The position numbers and the translations under genes were made by a program. Below are positions 8,782-17,899 of a stretch of 64,000 nt of DNA, piece after piece. How positions within the stretch are numbered: position 1 is the stretch's first letter; every line of letters begins with the position of its first letter. Below the pieces are notes generated by a model. That model searched no databases. It was not told the DNA's origin and worked only from the letters and a program-made list of their open reading frames with translations. The stretch comes from Bombilactobacillus thymidiniphilus (lineage in GTDB: Bacteria > Bacillota > Bacilli > Lactobacillales > Lactobacillaceae): assembly GCF_023380245.1 (NCBI RefSeq), contig NZ_CP093365.1:930001-994000 (forward strand), given 5' to 3'.

Positions 8782-9666
8782 ATGTTCAAGAAACGTTTAT
8801 TTTGGCTAGTTCCTGTTTTACTGCTGTTAGTTGGTTGTCAAACTACCAAGTCACAGCAAAGTTCCAAAGCAACAACCAAGATTCAAGTGGTAACATCAAC
8901 CCCTACGTATGCCCAAATGGCACGCAAAATTGGCGGAGGGCAAGTTGCGGTCACTTCTTTAATTAGTAATCCTAATGCTGATCCGCATGATTTTGAGCCG
9001 AGCGTGCAAGACGCTAAAAAAGCCAGCCAAGCCGCCGTGGCAATTTATAATGGACTTGGTTACGACAGCTGGATGAATAAATTGCTGGTTAATAATGAGC
9101 AAGTGCACAAGATCAATATTGGTCAGCTAATGAATAAAAAAACTGGTGATAATCCGCATATTTGGTACGAACCGAAAGCTTTACCTGCAGCAGCCAATCA
9201 GCTAGCGCGTGAATTGAGTGCCCAAAGGCCAGCTAAAAAGAATTATTTTGAAAAGAATGCACAAAAATATATTGCTGATTTAAAACCAATCAATGAACAA
9301 CTTCAAACTATTAAACAAAAGCGACAACTCAAACAAGTTGCAGTCAGCGAGCCGGTTTTTGATTATTCATTAGCAGCTATGGGATACGAAATTGTGGATG
9401 CTGATTTTGCCAAGGCTGTGGAATCTGGTTCTGATCCAGCTCCTAAAGACGTAGAAGCTTTGCAAGAGTTGATCAAAAAGCGTGAAATTGCGTTTTTTGT
9501 AGTGAACAAACAGACTACCAATCCGGTTGTAGGCAATTTAACTAAGCTAGCGCAACAACACCAAGTTCCAATAGTCAAGGTTAGTGAAACCCAGCCAGCC
9601 GGGCAAACTTATCAACAATGGATGCAAAAGCAATACCAGCAAGTTTTAAAAATCGAGGCGCATTAA
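8782..9666 (+). CDS. Zinc/manganese-binding lipoprotein of an ABC transporter
   Basis: Cluster A-1 (TroA/ZnuA/AdcA) substrate-binding protein of 294 aa, anchored by a lipobox LVGC (Cys19). Metal ligands visible are His69 (ADPHDFEP) and His126 (NPHIWYEP). Where ZnuA-like proteins usually carry a third His there is Glu190 (SEPVFDY), a pattern I know from some lactic acid bacterial homologues. The usual His-rich loop of zinc-specific ZnuA/AdcA is absent. It is the first gene of a three-gene operon with ATPase and permease, preceded by the Zur-like box, so zinc is the likelier substrate. Confidence 0.85.
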   Translation: MFKKRLFWLVPVLLLLVGCQTTKSQQSSKATTKIQVVTSTPTYAQMARKIGGGQVAVTSLISNPNADPHDFEPSVQDAKKASQAAVAIYNGLGYDSWMNKLLVNNEQVHKINIGQLMNKKTGDNPHIWYEPKALPAAANQLARELSAQRPAKKNYFEKNAQKYIADLKPINEQLQTIKQKRQLKQVAVSEPVFDYSLAAMGYEIVDADFAKAVESGSDPAPKDVEALQELIKKREIAFFVVNKQTTNPVVGNLTKLAQQHQVPIVKVSETQPAGQTYQQWMQKQYQQVLKIEAH

Positions 9667-9667
9667 A

Positions 9668-10300
9668 TTGACAGCACAAGCATTAATCCAAGTTAAAAAT
9701 CTCAAAATGAGATTTGACCAACACTTAATCTTTGAAAATATTTCCTTTGAAGTCCTTCAAGGGGATTTTTTTTGTATTGTGGGACCAAATGGTTCTGGCA
9801 AGACCACACTGCTCAAAATTTTGTTAGGGCAATTGACACCGACTAGTGGCCAAGTACAACGGCAAGTTGATAATTCTAAAATTGGCTATGTGCCACAATT
9901 TCGTAATTTAGATATTGAATATCCTTTATCGGCACGCTCGTTTGTTGCGCTGAAGTTGAGCCATTCGCTAATACCTTGGCTGAGTAGGAGTGAACGCCAA
10001 CTGGTGCAAAACTCTTTAGCACAAGTACATTTAACTTCTAAAAGTAGCTTTCGTGTAGGACAAATGTCAGGTGGAGAAAAACAACGTGCTTATTTAGCAC
10101 AAGCAATTGTCAATCAGCCAGAAATTTTGATTTTAGATGAGCCGACAGCAAGTTTGGATGAACACGCTAAATTTTTGGTGATGGATGTTGTACAAGAATT
10201 GAATGATCGTGGTACCACGGTGATTTTGATCTCGCATGATTCCTCGGTGCTACAACGTTTTGGTAAACACAAATTAGAATTAACGGGGGCAAAAGACTAA
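9668..10300 (+). CDS. Metal ABC transporter ATP-binding protein
   Basis: ABC ATPase of 210 aa: Walker A GPNGSGKT (39-46), signature SGGEKQ (134-139), Walker B ILILDE (153-158) and H-loop ISHD. It energises the metal importer encoded by its neighbours. The start is a TTG one base after the stop of the binding-protein gene, with GAGG inside that gene as ribosome site, so translation is probably coupled. Slightly short for the family, since the C-terminal extension is absent. Confidence 0.88.
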   Translation: MTAQALIQVKNLKMRFDQHLIFENISFEVLQGDFFCIVGPNGSGKTTLLKILLGQLTPTSGQVQRQVDNSKIGYVPQFRNLDIEYPLSARSFVALKLSHSLIPWLSRSERQLVQNSLAQVHLTSKSSFRVGQMSGGEKQRAYLAQAIVNQPEILILDEPTASLDEHAKFLVMDVVQELNDRGTTVILISHDSSVLQRFGKHKLELTGAKD

Positions 10301-11112
10301 TGCTGCAATATGAATTTATGCAAAATGCGTTCATCGTCGCGACAGTTATTTCAATCTTGTGTGGCGTGATTGGCGTTTTTATTACCATACGACATTTATC
10401 ATTTTTGACGCATACTTTATCTGAAATTGGTTTTGCAGGAGCCAGTTTTGGATTATGGTTAGGCTGGACACCTTTGAATGGTATGTTACTGTTTACTATT
10501 TTTAGTGCTCTGGCTGCTGGTACAGCGAATCGTAATCGGCCTTTGAAGAGTACTGTGATTAGTTTGATATCTGCTTTTTTTATGGGTTTGGGCGTTTTAT
10601 TTTTGTCAATTTCACAAGCCAATTCTTCATACGCGACTAATATCTTATTTGGTAGTATTGTAGGAATTAGTAATCATGATGTGATACAAATTTTGTTAAT
10701 TGCACTTGGTGAATTAGTGGTCGTCTTTTTATTATATCGGCGCCTGAAATTTACTTTTTTTGATCCGCTTGGTGCGCAAAATAGTATTCGGCATAGTTGG
10801 GCAATCAATTTGTTGTTTTTAATTATGATGTCACTGAGCGTAAGTGTTGTTTCACAGATTGTCGGCTCGCTATTAGTCTTTGCTTTATTGACTTTGCCGG
10901 CTGCTGCAGCGCAATTTTTTGGTCGATCAACCAGCAGTTTAATTGGTTTGAGTATTGTTTTTGCCTTAGTTGGCACTTGGCTAGGATTATTTTTAGGCTA
11001 TTTGACTAATTTGCCGGTTACTTTCTTTATTACTACCGTGGAAACAATTATTTATTTAGGTTCAGCATTGATTAATAAAAGTTTAACTCTTGGAATTTTT
11101 CACAAAAGTTAA
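10300..11112 (+). CDS. Metal ABC transporter permease (ABC-3 family)
   Basis: A 270-aa membrane protein with 8-9 hydrophobic helices. It has the ABC-3 hallmark of an early conserved loop, here RHLSFLTHTLSEIGFAGAS, that docks with the ATPase. Family members import Zn or Mn with a cluster A-1 binding protein. The ATG overlaps the last base of the ATPase stop codon, which shows an operon with tight coupling. Length is normal. Confidence 0.88.
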   Translation: MLQYEFMQNAFIVATVISILCGVIGVFITIRHLSFLTHTLSEIGFAGASFGLWLGWTPLNGMLLFTIFSALAAGTANRNRPLKSTVISLISAFFMGLGVLFLSISQANSSYATNILFGSIVGISNHDVIQILLIALGELVVVFLLYRRLKFTFFDPLGAQNSIRHSWAINLLFLIMMSLSVSVVSQIVGSLLVFALLTLPAAAAQFFGRSTSSLIGLSIVFALVGTWLGLFLGYLTNLPVTFFITTVETIIYLGSALINKSLTLGIFHKS

Positions 11113-11254
11113 TGATAATGTTAAGAAAATGTAAAGCTTTTTTAAAGATTTTGGGTTTCTTGTTGATGTTAATGCTGTTAAAATGTATTGCAGATGTTTA
11201 GGATAATGCACCCAGGCAATTTATTGTGGTTCATTATCACAGGAGGACAGTATT

Positions 11255-13429
11255 TTGCGTAATTTAAATTATATTTTAGGATCGTGTTTGGTTTGCGGCG
11301 CTATGTTGACAGTTAATAATGTCACTAATGTGCATGCTGCTGATGTGAAACAAGCTGAAACTGGACAAGTACAATCACCAAACAACAATAATGAACAGTC
11401 ATCCTCTCAGATTGGTGTTGCTGATCAGGAGGTGACACCTGCTATTGAGCAGAATCCTGCTAATGATTACCAGCAAGAACAGAATGTTGCTGGACCAGAT
11501 GTAGCTAATGATATTGAGGCTGAGACCTCCGTAGCAACACAGAATTCTACTTATACAGTTACAAATCAGTCTGTTGCTAGTTCAGCGTCCACTACTCCAG
11601 CAGATCAGATTGATTCCAGCGCTACTGCCAATAATATTGAAGCTACTCCCAACCAAAATGACACGTCAATAACAACTGCAACTAATGATGTTGATGTGAC
11701 GGCATCGACCATGCAAGATAATCAAGTTGTTAATCCTGCACCTGCTAGTGCCCCAAATATTAGTGTGGCTAATTTTGCCTCGACTAGTCCGAGCGCTTCA
11801 TATACGCAAACACAAATTGCTAATGCCCAATATATTTATAATTTCTTTATTCAACGTGGTTGGACGCCTAATGCAATCGCTGGTTTGATCGGAAATATTG
11901 TTTCAGAAAGTGCTTTATATCCAGATACTTGGGAAAATGGTGGTGGCGGTGGCTACGGTTTGGTTCAGTGGACGCCAGGTAATAAATATATTACATGGGC
12001 CCAAAATCAAGGTCTAGATCCTAAATCACTTTACGCTCAATGTTTACGCATCAACTATGAAATGAGTAATCCGAGTGCTGGACAATATTATGCAACTTCT
12101 AAATATCCAATGACAGCAACACAGTTTACTCAAAGCACCCAATCTCCGGAAACTTTAGCTTTAGTTTTCTTAGCCAATTATGAACGACCGGCTAATCCTA
12201 ACCAGCCGCAACGTGGCACGCAAGCTAGATACTGGTACAATTATTTAAGTGGTACTACTGATAGTAGCGATGTGAATGGTACTTATACTTTTAAAGTGGA
12301 TACTAATATTCGGTTGAGTCCTAGTTTGAGTGGCCAAATTGTCGGTCGGTATGCTGCCGGTGAACAAGTAAATTATTTCACTGTTGTGCAAGCTGATGGT
12401 TATAGTTGGCTAGGCTACTATACTGCTAGCGGGCGAATTTGTTACGTTGCAGTAGTCGATAGTGGCAGTAATACAGATAGTGCTGATATTGAAACGCCAG
12501 ATGAAGTGGTTGACAATACTGAAGTGCCAGCCAATGGTACTTATACTTTCACTGTTGATACCAATATTCGCTTAAATCCTAGTTTGAGTGGCCAGATTGT
12601 TGGTCGCTATAGTCGCGGTCAAAGTGTGAATTATTCGTCTAAAGTTGAAGCCGATGGTTATACTTGGCTTGGTTATGAGACCAATTCAGGTCGTCGATGC
12701 TATGTGGCTGTAGTTGATGGCAATGTACCGGATGACAATAATACGCCGGTTGTTGCCCCACCAGCTAGTGAAAGCTCGACAGGCACTTATACCTTTACAG
12801 TGGATACCAATATTCGCTTAAATCCTAGTTTGAATGGTCAAATTGTTGGTCGCTATAGTCGCGGTCAAAGCGTGAATTATTCTTCCAAAGTTGAAGCTGA
12901 CGGTTATACTTGGCTTGGTTATGTGACTAATTCAGGTCGCCAATGCTATGTTGCTGTAGTTGATGGCAATGTACCAGATGACAATAACACGCCGGTTGTT
13001 GCCCCACCAGCTAGTGAAAGTTCGACAGGCACTTATACCTTTACAGTGGATACCAATATTCGCTTAAATCCTAATTTGAGTGGTCAGATTGTCGGTCGCT
13101 ATAGTCGCGGTCAAAGCGTAAATTATTCTTCCAAAGTCGAAGCTGATGGTTACACGTGGCTGGGATATCAGACTGCTTCTGGTCGGACTTGTTACGTAGC
13201 TGTTGTGGACAATTACGACACACCAAGTTCTGCTGTATCTCAACAAGGCAGTTATTATTTCACTCAAACAACTAATATTCGTTTAAGTCCTAGTTTAAAT
13301 GGTCAGATTGTTGGGCAATATCAACCTGGTGAGACCGTTTATTATTATCAAACGGTGCAAGCTGATGGATATACTTGGTTAACTTATAAGACCAATTCTG
13401 GGCGAACTTGTTATGTTGCAGCTTTATAG
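11255..13429 (+). CDS. Secreted phage-tail-lysozyme-like protein with five SH3-like repeats
   Basis: Secreted cell-wall protein of 724 aa, TTG start after AGGAGG. A signal peptide ends near VHA (about residue 28). Residues 29-180 are low-complexity, rich in Thr, Asn, Gln and Ser. Residues about 185-330 match the phage tail lysozyme type of domain (NAIAGLIGNIVSESAL, then GGGGGYGLVQWTPG), a peptidoglycan glycan-strand hydrolase fold; the Glu in VSESAL is a likely catalytic acid. Five SH3b-like modules of about 60 aa start near residues 342, 428, 510, 592 and 665 and probably bind the wall. No sortase motif. Likely a wall-remodelling hydrolase. Confidence 0.8.
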   Translation: MRNLNYILGSCLVCGAMLTVNNVTNVHAADVKQAETGQVQSPNNNNEQSSSQIGVADQEVTPAIEQNPANDYQQEQNVAGPDVANDIEAETSVATQNSTYTVTNQSVASSASTTPADQIDSSATANNIEATPNQNDTSITTATNDVDVTASTMQDNQVVNPAPASAPNISVANFASTSPSASYTQTQIANAQYIYNFFIQRGWTPNAIAGLIGNIVSESALYPDTWENGGGGGYGLVQWTPGNKYITWAQNQGLDPKSLYAQCLRINYEMSNPSAGQYYATSKYPMTATQFTQSTQSPETLALVFLANYERPANPNQPQRGTQARYWYNYLSGTTDSSDVNGTYTFKVDTNIRLSPSLSGQIVGRYAAGEQVNYFTVVQADGYSWLGYYTASGRICYVAVVDSGSNTDSADIETPDEVVDNTEVPANGTYTFTVDTNIRLNPSLSGQIVGRYSRGQSVNYSSKVEADGYTWLGYETNSGRRCYVAVVDGNVPDDNNTPVVAPPASESSTGTYTFTVDTNIRLNPSLNGQIVGRYSRGQSVNYSSKVEADGYTWLGYVTNSGRQCYVAVVDGNVPDDNNTPVVAPPASESSTGTYTFTVDTNIRLNPNLSGQIVGRYSRGQSVNYSSKVEADGYTWLGYQTASGRTCYVAVVDNYDTPSSAVSQQGSYYFTQTTNIRLSPSLNGQIVGQYQPGETVYYYQTVQADGYTWLTYKTNSGRTCYVAAL
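12536..13273 (+). repeat. 246-bp in-frame tandem repeat (SH3-like modules 2-4)
   Basis: Units begin at 12536, 12782 and 13028, exactly 246 bp apart, with near-identical DNA including the VPDDNNTPVV linker. This indicates recent duplication of module plus linker. The flanking modules 1 and 5 are more diverged. Confidence 0.9.
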
Positions 13430-13437
13430 ACAATTCC

Positions 13438-13467
13438 AAAGCGTTGCCAGCAAGCAGCGCTTTTTTT
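13438..13467 (+). terminator. Terminator of the lysozyme-like gene
   Basis: AAAGCGTTGC pairs with GCAGCGCTTT (one G-T pair), followed by a run of seven T. Confidence 0.85.
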
Positions 13468-13540
13468 GTAGAATAGATCCATTTTTCTAATTGTGATTTA
13501 ATATACGCATTTGGTTATTTTTATTTCTAAATATATTATA

Positions 13541-13580
13541 TTGATGCTGTCATTCCATGTCGATTTGACAGTAGCATCAA
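13541..13580 (+). promoter_or_regulatory. Large hairpin in the leader of the APC permease gene
   Basis: TTGATGCTGTCA (13541-13552) pairs with TGACAGTAGCATCAA (13566-13580), with a single bulge. It lies about 45 nt before the start codon and right after an AT-rich promoter-like stretch. The following bases are T/A-rich but not a clean T-run. It could be an operator or an attenuator. Confidence 0.45.
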
Positions 13581-13625
13581 TTTAATTTATCCTAAAAATT
13601 AAATTTAAATTAAAGGATGATACCT

Positions 13626-15020
13626 ATGTCAGTTTGGAAACAGATGACCCAAAAAGCAGCCGTTCAAGACTATTTGCAGGCTGATCAGCGATTTGAGAAA
13701 ACCATGACCGCTAAAGATTTGATGGCTTTAGGCATTGGCGCAGTTATCGGTACTGGTATTTTTATCTTGCCAGGTACTGTGGCAGCTACTGTTAGCGGTC
13801 CGGGTGTTATTTTAAGTTTCTTGTTGGCAGCTGTAGTTTGTGCAACAGCAGCGATGTGTTATGCCGAATTTGCTTCTGCTTTACCAGTTGCGGGCAGCGC
13901 TTATTCTTATGGAAATATTATTTTTGGTCAATTTATCGGTTGGGTGATTGGCTGGGCTTTGATTTTGGAATATATGTTGGCTGTAGCAACTGTTTCTGTT
14001 GGCTTTTCAGCTTATTTTCATTCTTTTTTGCAAGGTTTTGGTGTGCAATTACCTAAAGCGATTTCTGGGGCGTGGAATCCCAGCCAGCATACGTATATTA
14101 ATGTTGTCGCAATCTTGGTAGTACTAGTTATTTCATTAATGTTGTCACGAGGTATGCAAACCTCCATGAAAATTAATGATTGGATGGTACTTATCAAAAT
14201 TGCCATTATTGTGTTGTTTGTAGTTGTCGGTTGTTTTTATGTGAAACCTAAAAATTGGTCACCTTTTTTGCCATTTGGAACTAATGGTATGCTAGCGGGT
14301 GCCTCGACGGTCTTTTTTGCTTATCTAGGTTTTGATGCAGTGTCATCATCAGCACCAGAAGTGAAAAATCCGCAGCGCAATTTGCCAATCGGCATCATTG
14401 GCACTTTAATTGTAGCGACGATTTTATATATGGCAGTATCCACCGTTTTGACTGGGATGTTACCATATAGCAAGTTAAATTTAGCGGATCCAGTTTCTTA
14501 TGCTTTGCAATATTTTCATTTAAATAAAATTGCAGGAATCATTGCGATTGGTGCCATGGCAGGCATGTTTACGATGATGATTACCATGATTTATAGTAGT
14601 TCACGTTTAGTTTATGCAATTGGTCGTGATGGTTTACTGCCTAATTTTTTGGGTCAAGTTAATAATAAACATTTGCCAAACCACAGTTTAACTGTAGTAA
14701 CAATTATTATTGCTTTGATGGGTGGATTAATCGACTTAAATCAATTGGCAGAATTGGTTAATATTGGTACGCTGATTGCCTTTTCCTTCGTTTCACTAGG
14801 TGTGATTTTCCTACGTAAGCGTGACGACATTGTGAATGATGGTTTCAAAGTTCCTTTATATCCTGTGCTACCAATTATTTCGTTGTTGTTATGTATTGGT
14901 CTGATGCTGAAATTACAGCGAATTACGTGGATTGCATCGCTCATCTGGTTTGCAATTGGGGCAGCCATTTATTTTGCATATGGCATGCATCATAGTCATA
15001 TGAAGAATCATAAGATTTAG
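13626..15020 (+). CDS. APC-family amino acid permease
   Basis: A 464-aa membrane transporter with about 12 helices. The first-helix motif GIGAVIGTGIFILPG is that of amino acid/polyamine/organocation carriers, and the central SSAPEVKNPQRNLPIGI stretch resembles cationic amino acid transporters of the YfnA/CAT type. The exact substrate is not visible. I choose the ATG at 13626, eight bases after AAAGGA. The earlier in-frame ATG at 13617 overlaps that ribosome site and would have none of its own. A large leader hairpin precedes it. Confidence 0.85.
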   Translation: MSVWKQMTQKAAVQDYLQADQRFEKTMTAKDLMALGIGAVIGTGIFILPGTVAATVSGPGVILSFLLAAVVCATAAMCYAEFASALPVAGSAYSYGNIIFGQFIGWVIGWALILEYMLAVATVSVGFSAYFHSFLQGFGVQLPKAISGAWNPSQHTYINVVAILVVLVISLMLSRGMQTSMKINDWMVLIKIAIIVLFVVVGCFYVKPKNWSPFLPFGTNGMLAGASTVFFAYLGFDAVSSSAPEVKNPQRNLPIGIIGTLIVATILYMAVSTVLTGMLPYSKLNLADPVSYALQYFHLNKIAGIIAIGAMAGMFTMMITMIYSSSRLVYAIGRDGLLPNFLGQVNNKHLPNHSLTVVTIIIALMGGLIDLNQLAELVNIGTLIAFSFVSLGVIFLRKRDDIVNDGFKVPLYPVLPIISLLLCIGLMLKLQRITWIASLIWFAIGAAIYFAYGMHHSHMKNHKI

Positions 15021-15075
15021 TCGCATAATTAAGCGGCTTTATTGCTACATAGATGGGGAAAAACGGGGGATTTTG

Positions 15076-16146
15076 ATGCAAAAACCAGTAGTATTAAAAC
15101 ATGATGATCAAGTAGCCATTGTAAGTTTATCAGCAGGTACTTTGGGTGAATCATTTGCTGCCCATCAGTTGCATTTAGGCACGCAACGTTTGCGCCAATT
15201 TGGCTTGAAACCAGTCATGATGCAGCATACCTTAGCAGGGCAGGATTATTTAAAAGCACATCCTGAGGCTCGTGCCGCAGATTTAAAACAAGCTTTTCAT
15301 GACTCCAATATTAAGGGCATTATTGCTGCCATTGGTGGTAATGACACTTATCGCTTGTTACCTTATTTACTGGAAGATACTGACTTTAAGCAAGATGTCT
15401 ATGATCATCCTAAACTTTTTACTGGTTTTTCTGATACGACAATTAATCATTTATTGTTCTACAAGTTAGGTATGCAGTCTTTTTATGGACCTAATTTTTT
15501 GAATGATTTAGCAGAATTGGGTCCAGAAATGTTGCCGTACACGCGGCAAACTTTCATGCATTATTTACAAGATCAAGCACAAACACCAATTGAATCCAGT
15601 CCCAGTTGGTACGAAGAGCGTACTGATTTTTCTGTTTCTAGTGTTGGCAGTCAACGCGTCATACATCAAGAGCAGCATGGCTATCAAGTTTTGCGAGGAC
15701 GAGGAATTGTTAGCGGACAATTATTAGGCGGTTGTCTGGATAGTCTTTTTGCTGCCTTAGCAGGTTCAGATGAAGAAGTGCAATTGATTAAGCACTATCA
15801 TCTTTTCCCACCGGCAGCACAGTGGCAAGACAAAATTTTGTTCTTGGAAACCAGTGAAGAATGTCCAAAACCAGCTTTATATCGGCAAATGTTGCAAAGC
15901 TTAGCTTCCACAGGAGTGTTAGAATATGTGGCAGCTATTATCGTTGGTAAACCACAAAATGAAAAATATTTTCATGAATATAGGGAGATACTACTAGCAC
16001 AAACGGCGCAATGGCAGATGCCAATTTTATACAATGTTAATTTTGGGCATGCTTATCCACGGACGATTTTACCATATGGTGCGCAAGTCCAGTTGGATCT
16101 AGATCAACCTGGCCTGACGGTTATGGAACCTTATTTTCAGCACTAA
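15076..16146 (+). CDS. Peptidase S66 family (LD-carboxypeptidase/MccF-like)
   Basis: Serine peptidase of about 356 aa in the family of muramoyl-tetrapeptide LD-carboxypeptidase and the microcin-C self-immunity enzyme MccF. The nucleophile-elbow region is GFSDTTINHLLFYKLG, the middle has GQLLGGCLDSLF and ETSEECPKPALYRQML (candidate Glu), and the C-terminus has FGHAYPRTILPYG with the catalytic His. No signal peptide, so it acts in the cytoplasm, on recycled muropeptides or on toxic peptidyl-nucleotides. Start at the ATG at 15076 after GGGGGA; a TTG three bases earlier is also possible. Confidence 0.82.
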   Translation: MQKPVVLKHDDQVAIVSLSAGTLGESFAAHQLHLGTQRLRQFGLKPVMMQHTLAGQDYLKAHPEARAADLKQAFHDSNIKGIIAAIGGNDTYRLLPYLLEDTDFKQDVYDHPKLFTGFSDTTINHLLFYKLGMQSFYGPNFLNDLAELGPEMLPYTRQTFMHYLQDQAQTPIESSPSWYEERTDFSVSSVGSQRVIHQEQHGYQVLRGRGIVSGQLLGGCLDSLFAALAGSDEEVQLIKHYHLFPPAAQWQDKILFLETSEECPKPALYRQMLQSLASTGVLEYVAAIIVGKPQNEKYFHEYREILLAQTAQWQMPILYNVNFGHAYPRTILPYGAQVQLDLDQPGLTVMEPYFQH

Positions 16147-16170
16147 AAAAGCAGCCCATTATTGGACTGC
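16144..16170 (-). terminator. Terminator of the minus-strand lipoprotein gene
   Basis: On the minus strand GCAGTCCA-ATAA-TGGGCTGC (one mismatch) is followed by TTTTTT. It overlaps the stop region of the convergent S66 peptidase gene. Confidence 0.8.
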
Positions 16171-16180
16171 AATTAACAGA

Positions 16181-17017
16181 TTAAGCACCAACATCTTCGG
16201 GAGTAACTTTGGTCCTTCCTTGTGAAGCGGCTTTTTGAATACCACGAATGATGTCGCTATCACTTGCCGCTTTTTCTTGGACACCTTGTTCTTGTAATTG
16301 CTGGCGGGCCTTTTGAATATCTTCAGCGGTGATTTTCTTGCCATTGGCAGTTGGATTTTGTATGGTGTCTGTTTCACCAGGTGCAGAATTGTTCTGATTA
16401 TTGGTAGCATTTTTATTAGTATCATTATCAGTTTGAGAAGGATTATTCGAAGTTTTTTGATTGTTAGAACTTTGAGAACTCGTTAGCAAAATTTCGACAG
16501 CTTGGTCATATAAATCACGGTAATAATTCTGGTGAAATTTGGTTGTTTTCAAGAGCTTAGTAACTTGCGCATGAGCTTGTTGGGTATTGCCCTTGTCATT
16601 ATTTTGCTCCGCTTGTTCAATTTGTTCGTGGTACAAGTGGCGATTTTTCTTGACGGTTTTCAGAGTTTTTAGTTGCTGTTTAGCGACTTTGATCATCTTG
16701 TCGGAACCGTTATCAATGTGCGTAACGGCTGTCAAAGAATCCTTAGCATTGGCAAAATAAAATTTGGCAATATAGTTTTGCGCATCTGCTAAATGTTGAG
16801 CTTGCTTTTGGTAAGCACTAGTCTTAGTATTATTTTTTTCTAGACTGGCAGATTTGAAATAAGCTTTGGCGGCTTGATAATTTTTTTGTTGCACAGCCTT
16901 GTTCCCTTTTGCCATAATAGTTGAATATGATTGGGTACTATTTTGATTCTGGCAACCAGCTAGTGTCAGAGCGCTGATGCCTAAAATAATGATTGTCGTT
17001 AATCGTTTTTTGATCAC
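16181..17017 (-). CDS. Lipoprotein of unknown function, coiled-coil/TPR-like
   Basis: Predicted lipoprotein of about 278 aa. Starting at the GTG at 17017 (seven bases after GGAGGT) it begins MIKKRLTTIIILGISALTLAGC, a clean lipoprotein signal with the lipobox Cys. An upstream ATG at 17032 overlaps the ribosome site and is less likely. The mature part is Gln/Lys/Ala-rich and helical, with a TPR-like stretch (GNKAVQQKNYQAAKAYFKSA), then a linker full of Asn, Ser and Thr, and a charged helical C-terminus. Similar lipoproteins are common in lactobacilli; function is unknown. Confidence 0.75.
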   Translation of the reverse strand: MIKKRLTTIIILGISALTLAGCQNQNSTQSYSTIMAKGNKAVQQKNYQAAKAYFKSASLEKNNTKTSAYQKQAQHLADAQNYIAKFYFANAKDSLTAVTHIDNGSDKMIKVAKQQLKTLKTVKKNRHLYHEQIEQAEQNNDKGNTQQAHAQVTKLLKTTKFHQNYYRDLYDQAVEILLTSSQSSNNQKTSNNPSQTDNDTNKNATNNQNNSAPGETDTIQNPTANGKKITAEDIQKARQQLQEQGVQEKAASDSDIIRGIQKAASQGRTKVTPEDVGA

Positions 17018-17099
17018 AGTAAAGACCTCCATGTTTAAGACTTATTTATTATAGCATGCACAGGATCAATCTAATAGTTTAGGAAGATGGAGAAGTAAG

Positions 17100-17834
17100 A
17101 TGTCAACAGGACGAGCTCAAATTAAATATTCGGATATGCAATTAAAAGAGTTGCTGCCAATGCGAGAATTACAAGGGCCAGCTGGTCAAAAAATTAGTTT
17201 AGAAGTTCCTAAAATTAATAATTATGTTTATTTCATGACGACGGCTTTACAAACAGTTGCTCAACAACAACCTGTTTTTCAAGCAGAGACACTGCAAGTT
17301 TTTGAGTTGCGTTACTTATCAATTGCAGAAAGTGAAAGAATGATTGCCGCTTCTAAGCAAGTTACGCAAAATAGTCGGCGTTGTTTTCAAGTAAGATTGG
17401 ATAAGATGATTGTGCCAGTAGTCAACCAAGATAATCAGCCGTGGTTTTACCGAACTTTAGTTGCGGGTACTTATCATGTATATCAAGGTATTCGCCAATT
17501 GCGAGATACGAAATTGTATCGACTGGGGGGCAATCAGTGGGTGCGCGCTAGCGATGTTGCTTTAATCAATCATTCTTGGCAAGCAGATCAAAGCATTTTT
17601 GCGAAAACTTTACAGAAAATTAATCAAAAAGTATGTGTGCAAGTTCCACAAGGTTTAGCAGTTACTTTGTGGGATATTGATAAGCAAACGGCAACTGCTT
17701 ATCAGTTGCCTCAACAGCGTGTTTTAGCAGGGGAGATTCTAGACATTGATCAGCAAGTTCAACTAAATGGCGAACTTTTTAACCATATTGTCAATGGTCA
17801 TTGGATTAAACAGCGCCGTGTAGTGCAATTGTGA
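17100..17834 (+). CDS. Hypothetical protein with SLAP-like repeats and no signal peptide
   Basis: A 244-aa protein preceded by GGAGAAG. The second half resembles SLAP-type wall-binding modules: about residues 105-160 contain YHVYQGIRQLRDTKLYRL followed by GGNQWVRASDV, and the end repeats the shape with NGHWIKQRRVVQL. Unlike the other SLAP-domain proteins of this window it has no recognisable signal sequence, so it may be cytoplasmic, non-classically exported or a relic of a larger protein. It is followed at 66 nt by mgtC. I do not recognise the N-terminal half. Confidence 0.6.
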   Translation: MSTGRAQIKYSDMQLKELLPMRELQGPAGQKISLEVPKINNYVYFMTTALQTVAQQQPVFQAETLQVFELRYLSIAESERMIAASKQVTQNSRRCFQVRLDKMIVPVVNQDNQPWFYRTLVAGTYHVYQGIRQLRDTKLYRLGGNQWVRASDVALINHSWQADQSIFAKTLQKINQKVCVQVPQGLAVTLWDIDKQTATAYQLPQQRVLAGEILDIDQQVQLNGELFNHIVNGHWIKQRRVVQL

Positions 17835-17899
17835 ATACTTTATCTATATTTCAAAGCAGTATATACTATTTAGTGTTATTCAAAAAAAGGAGCAATTTT

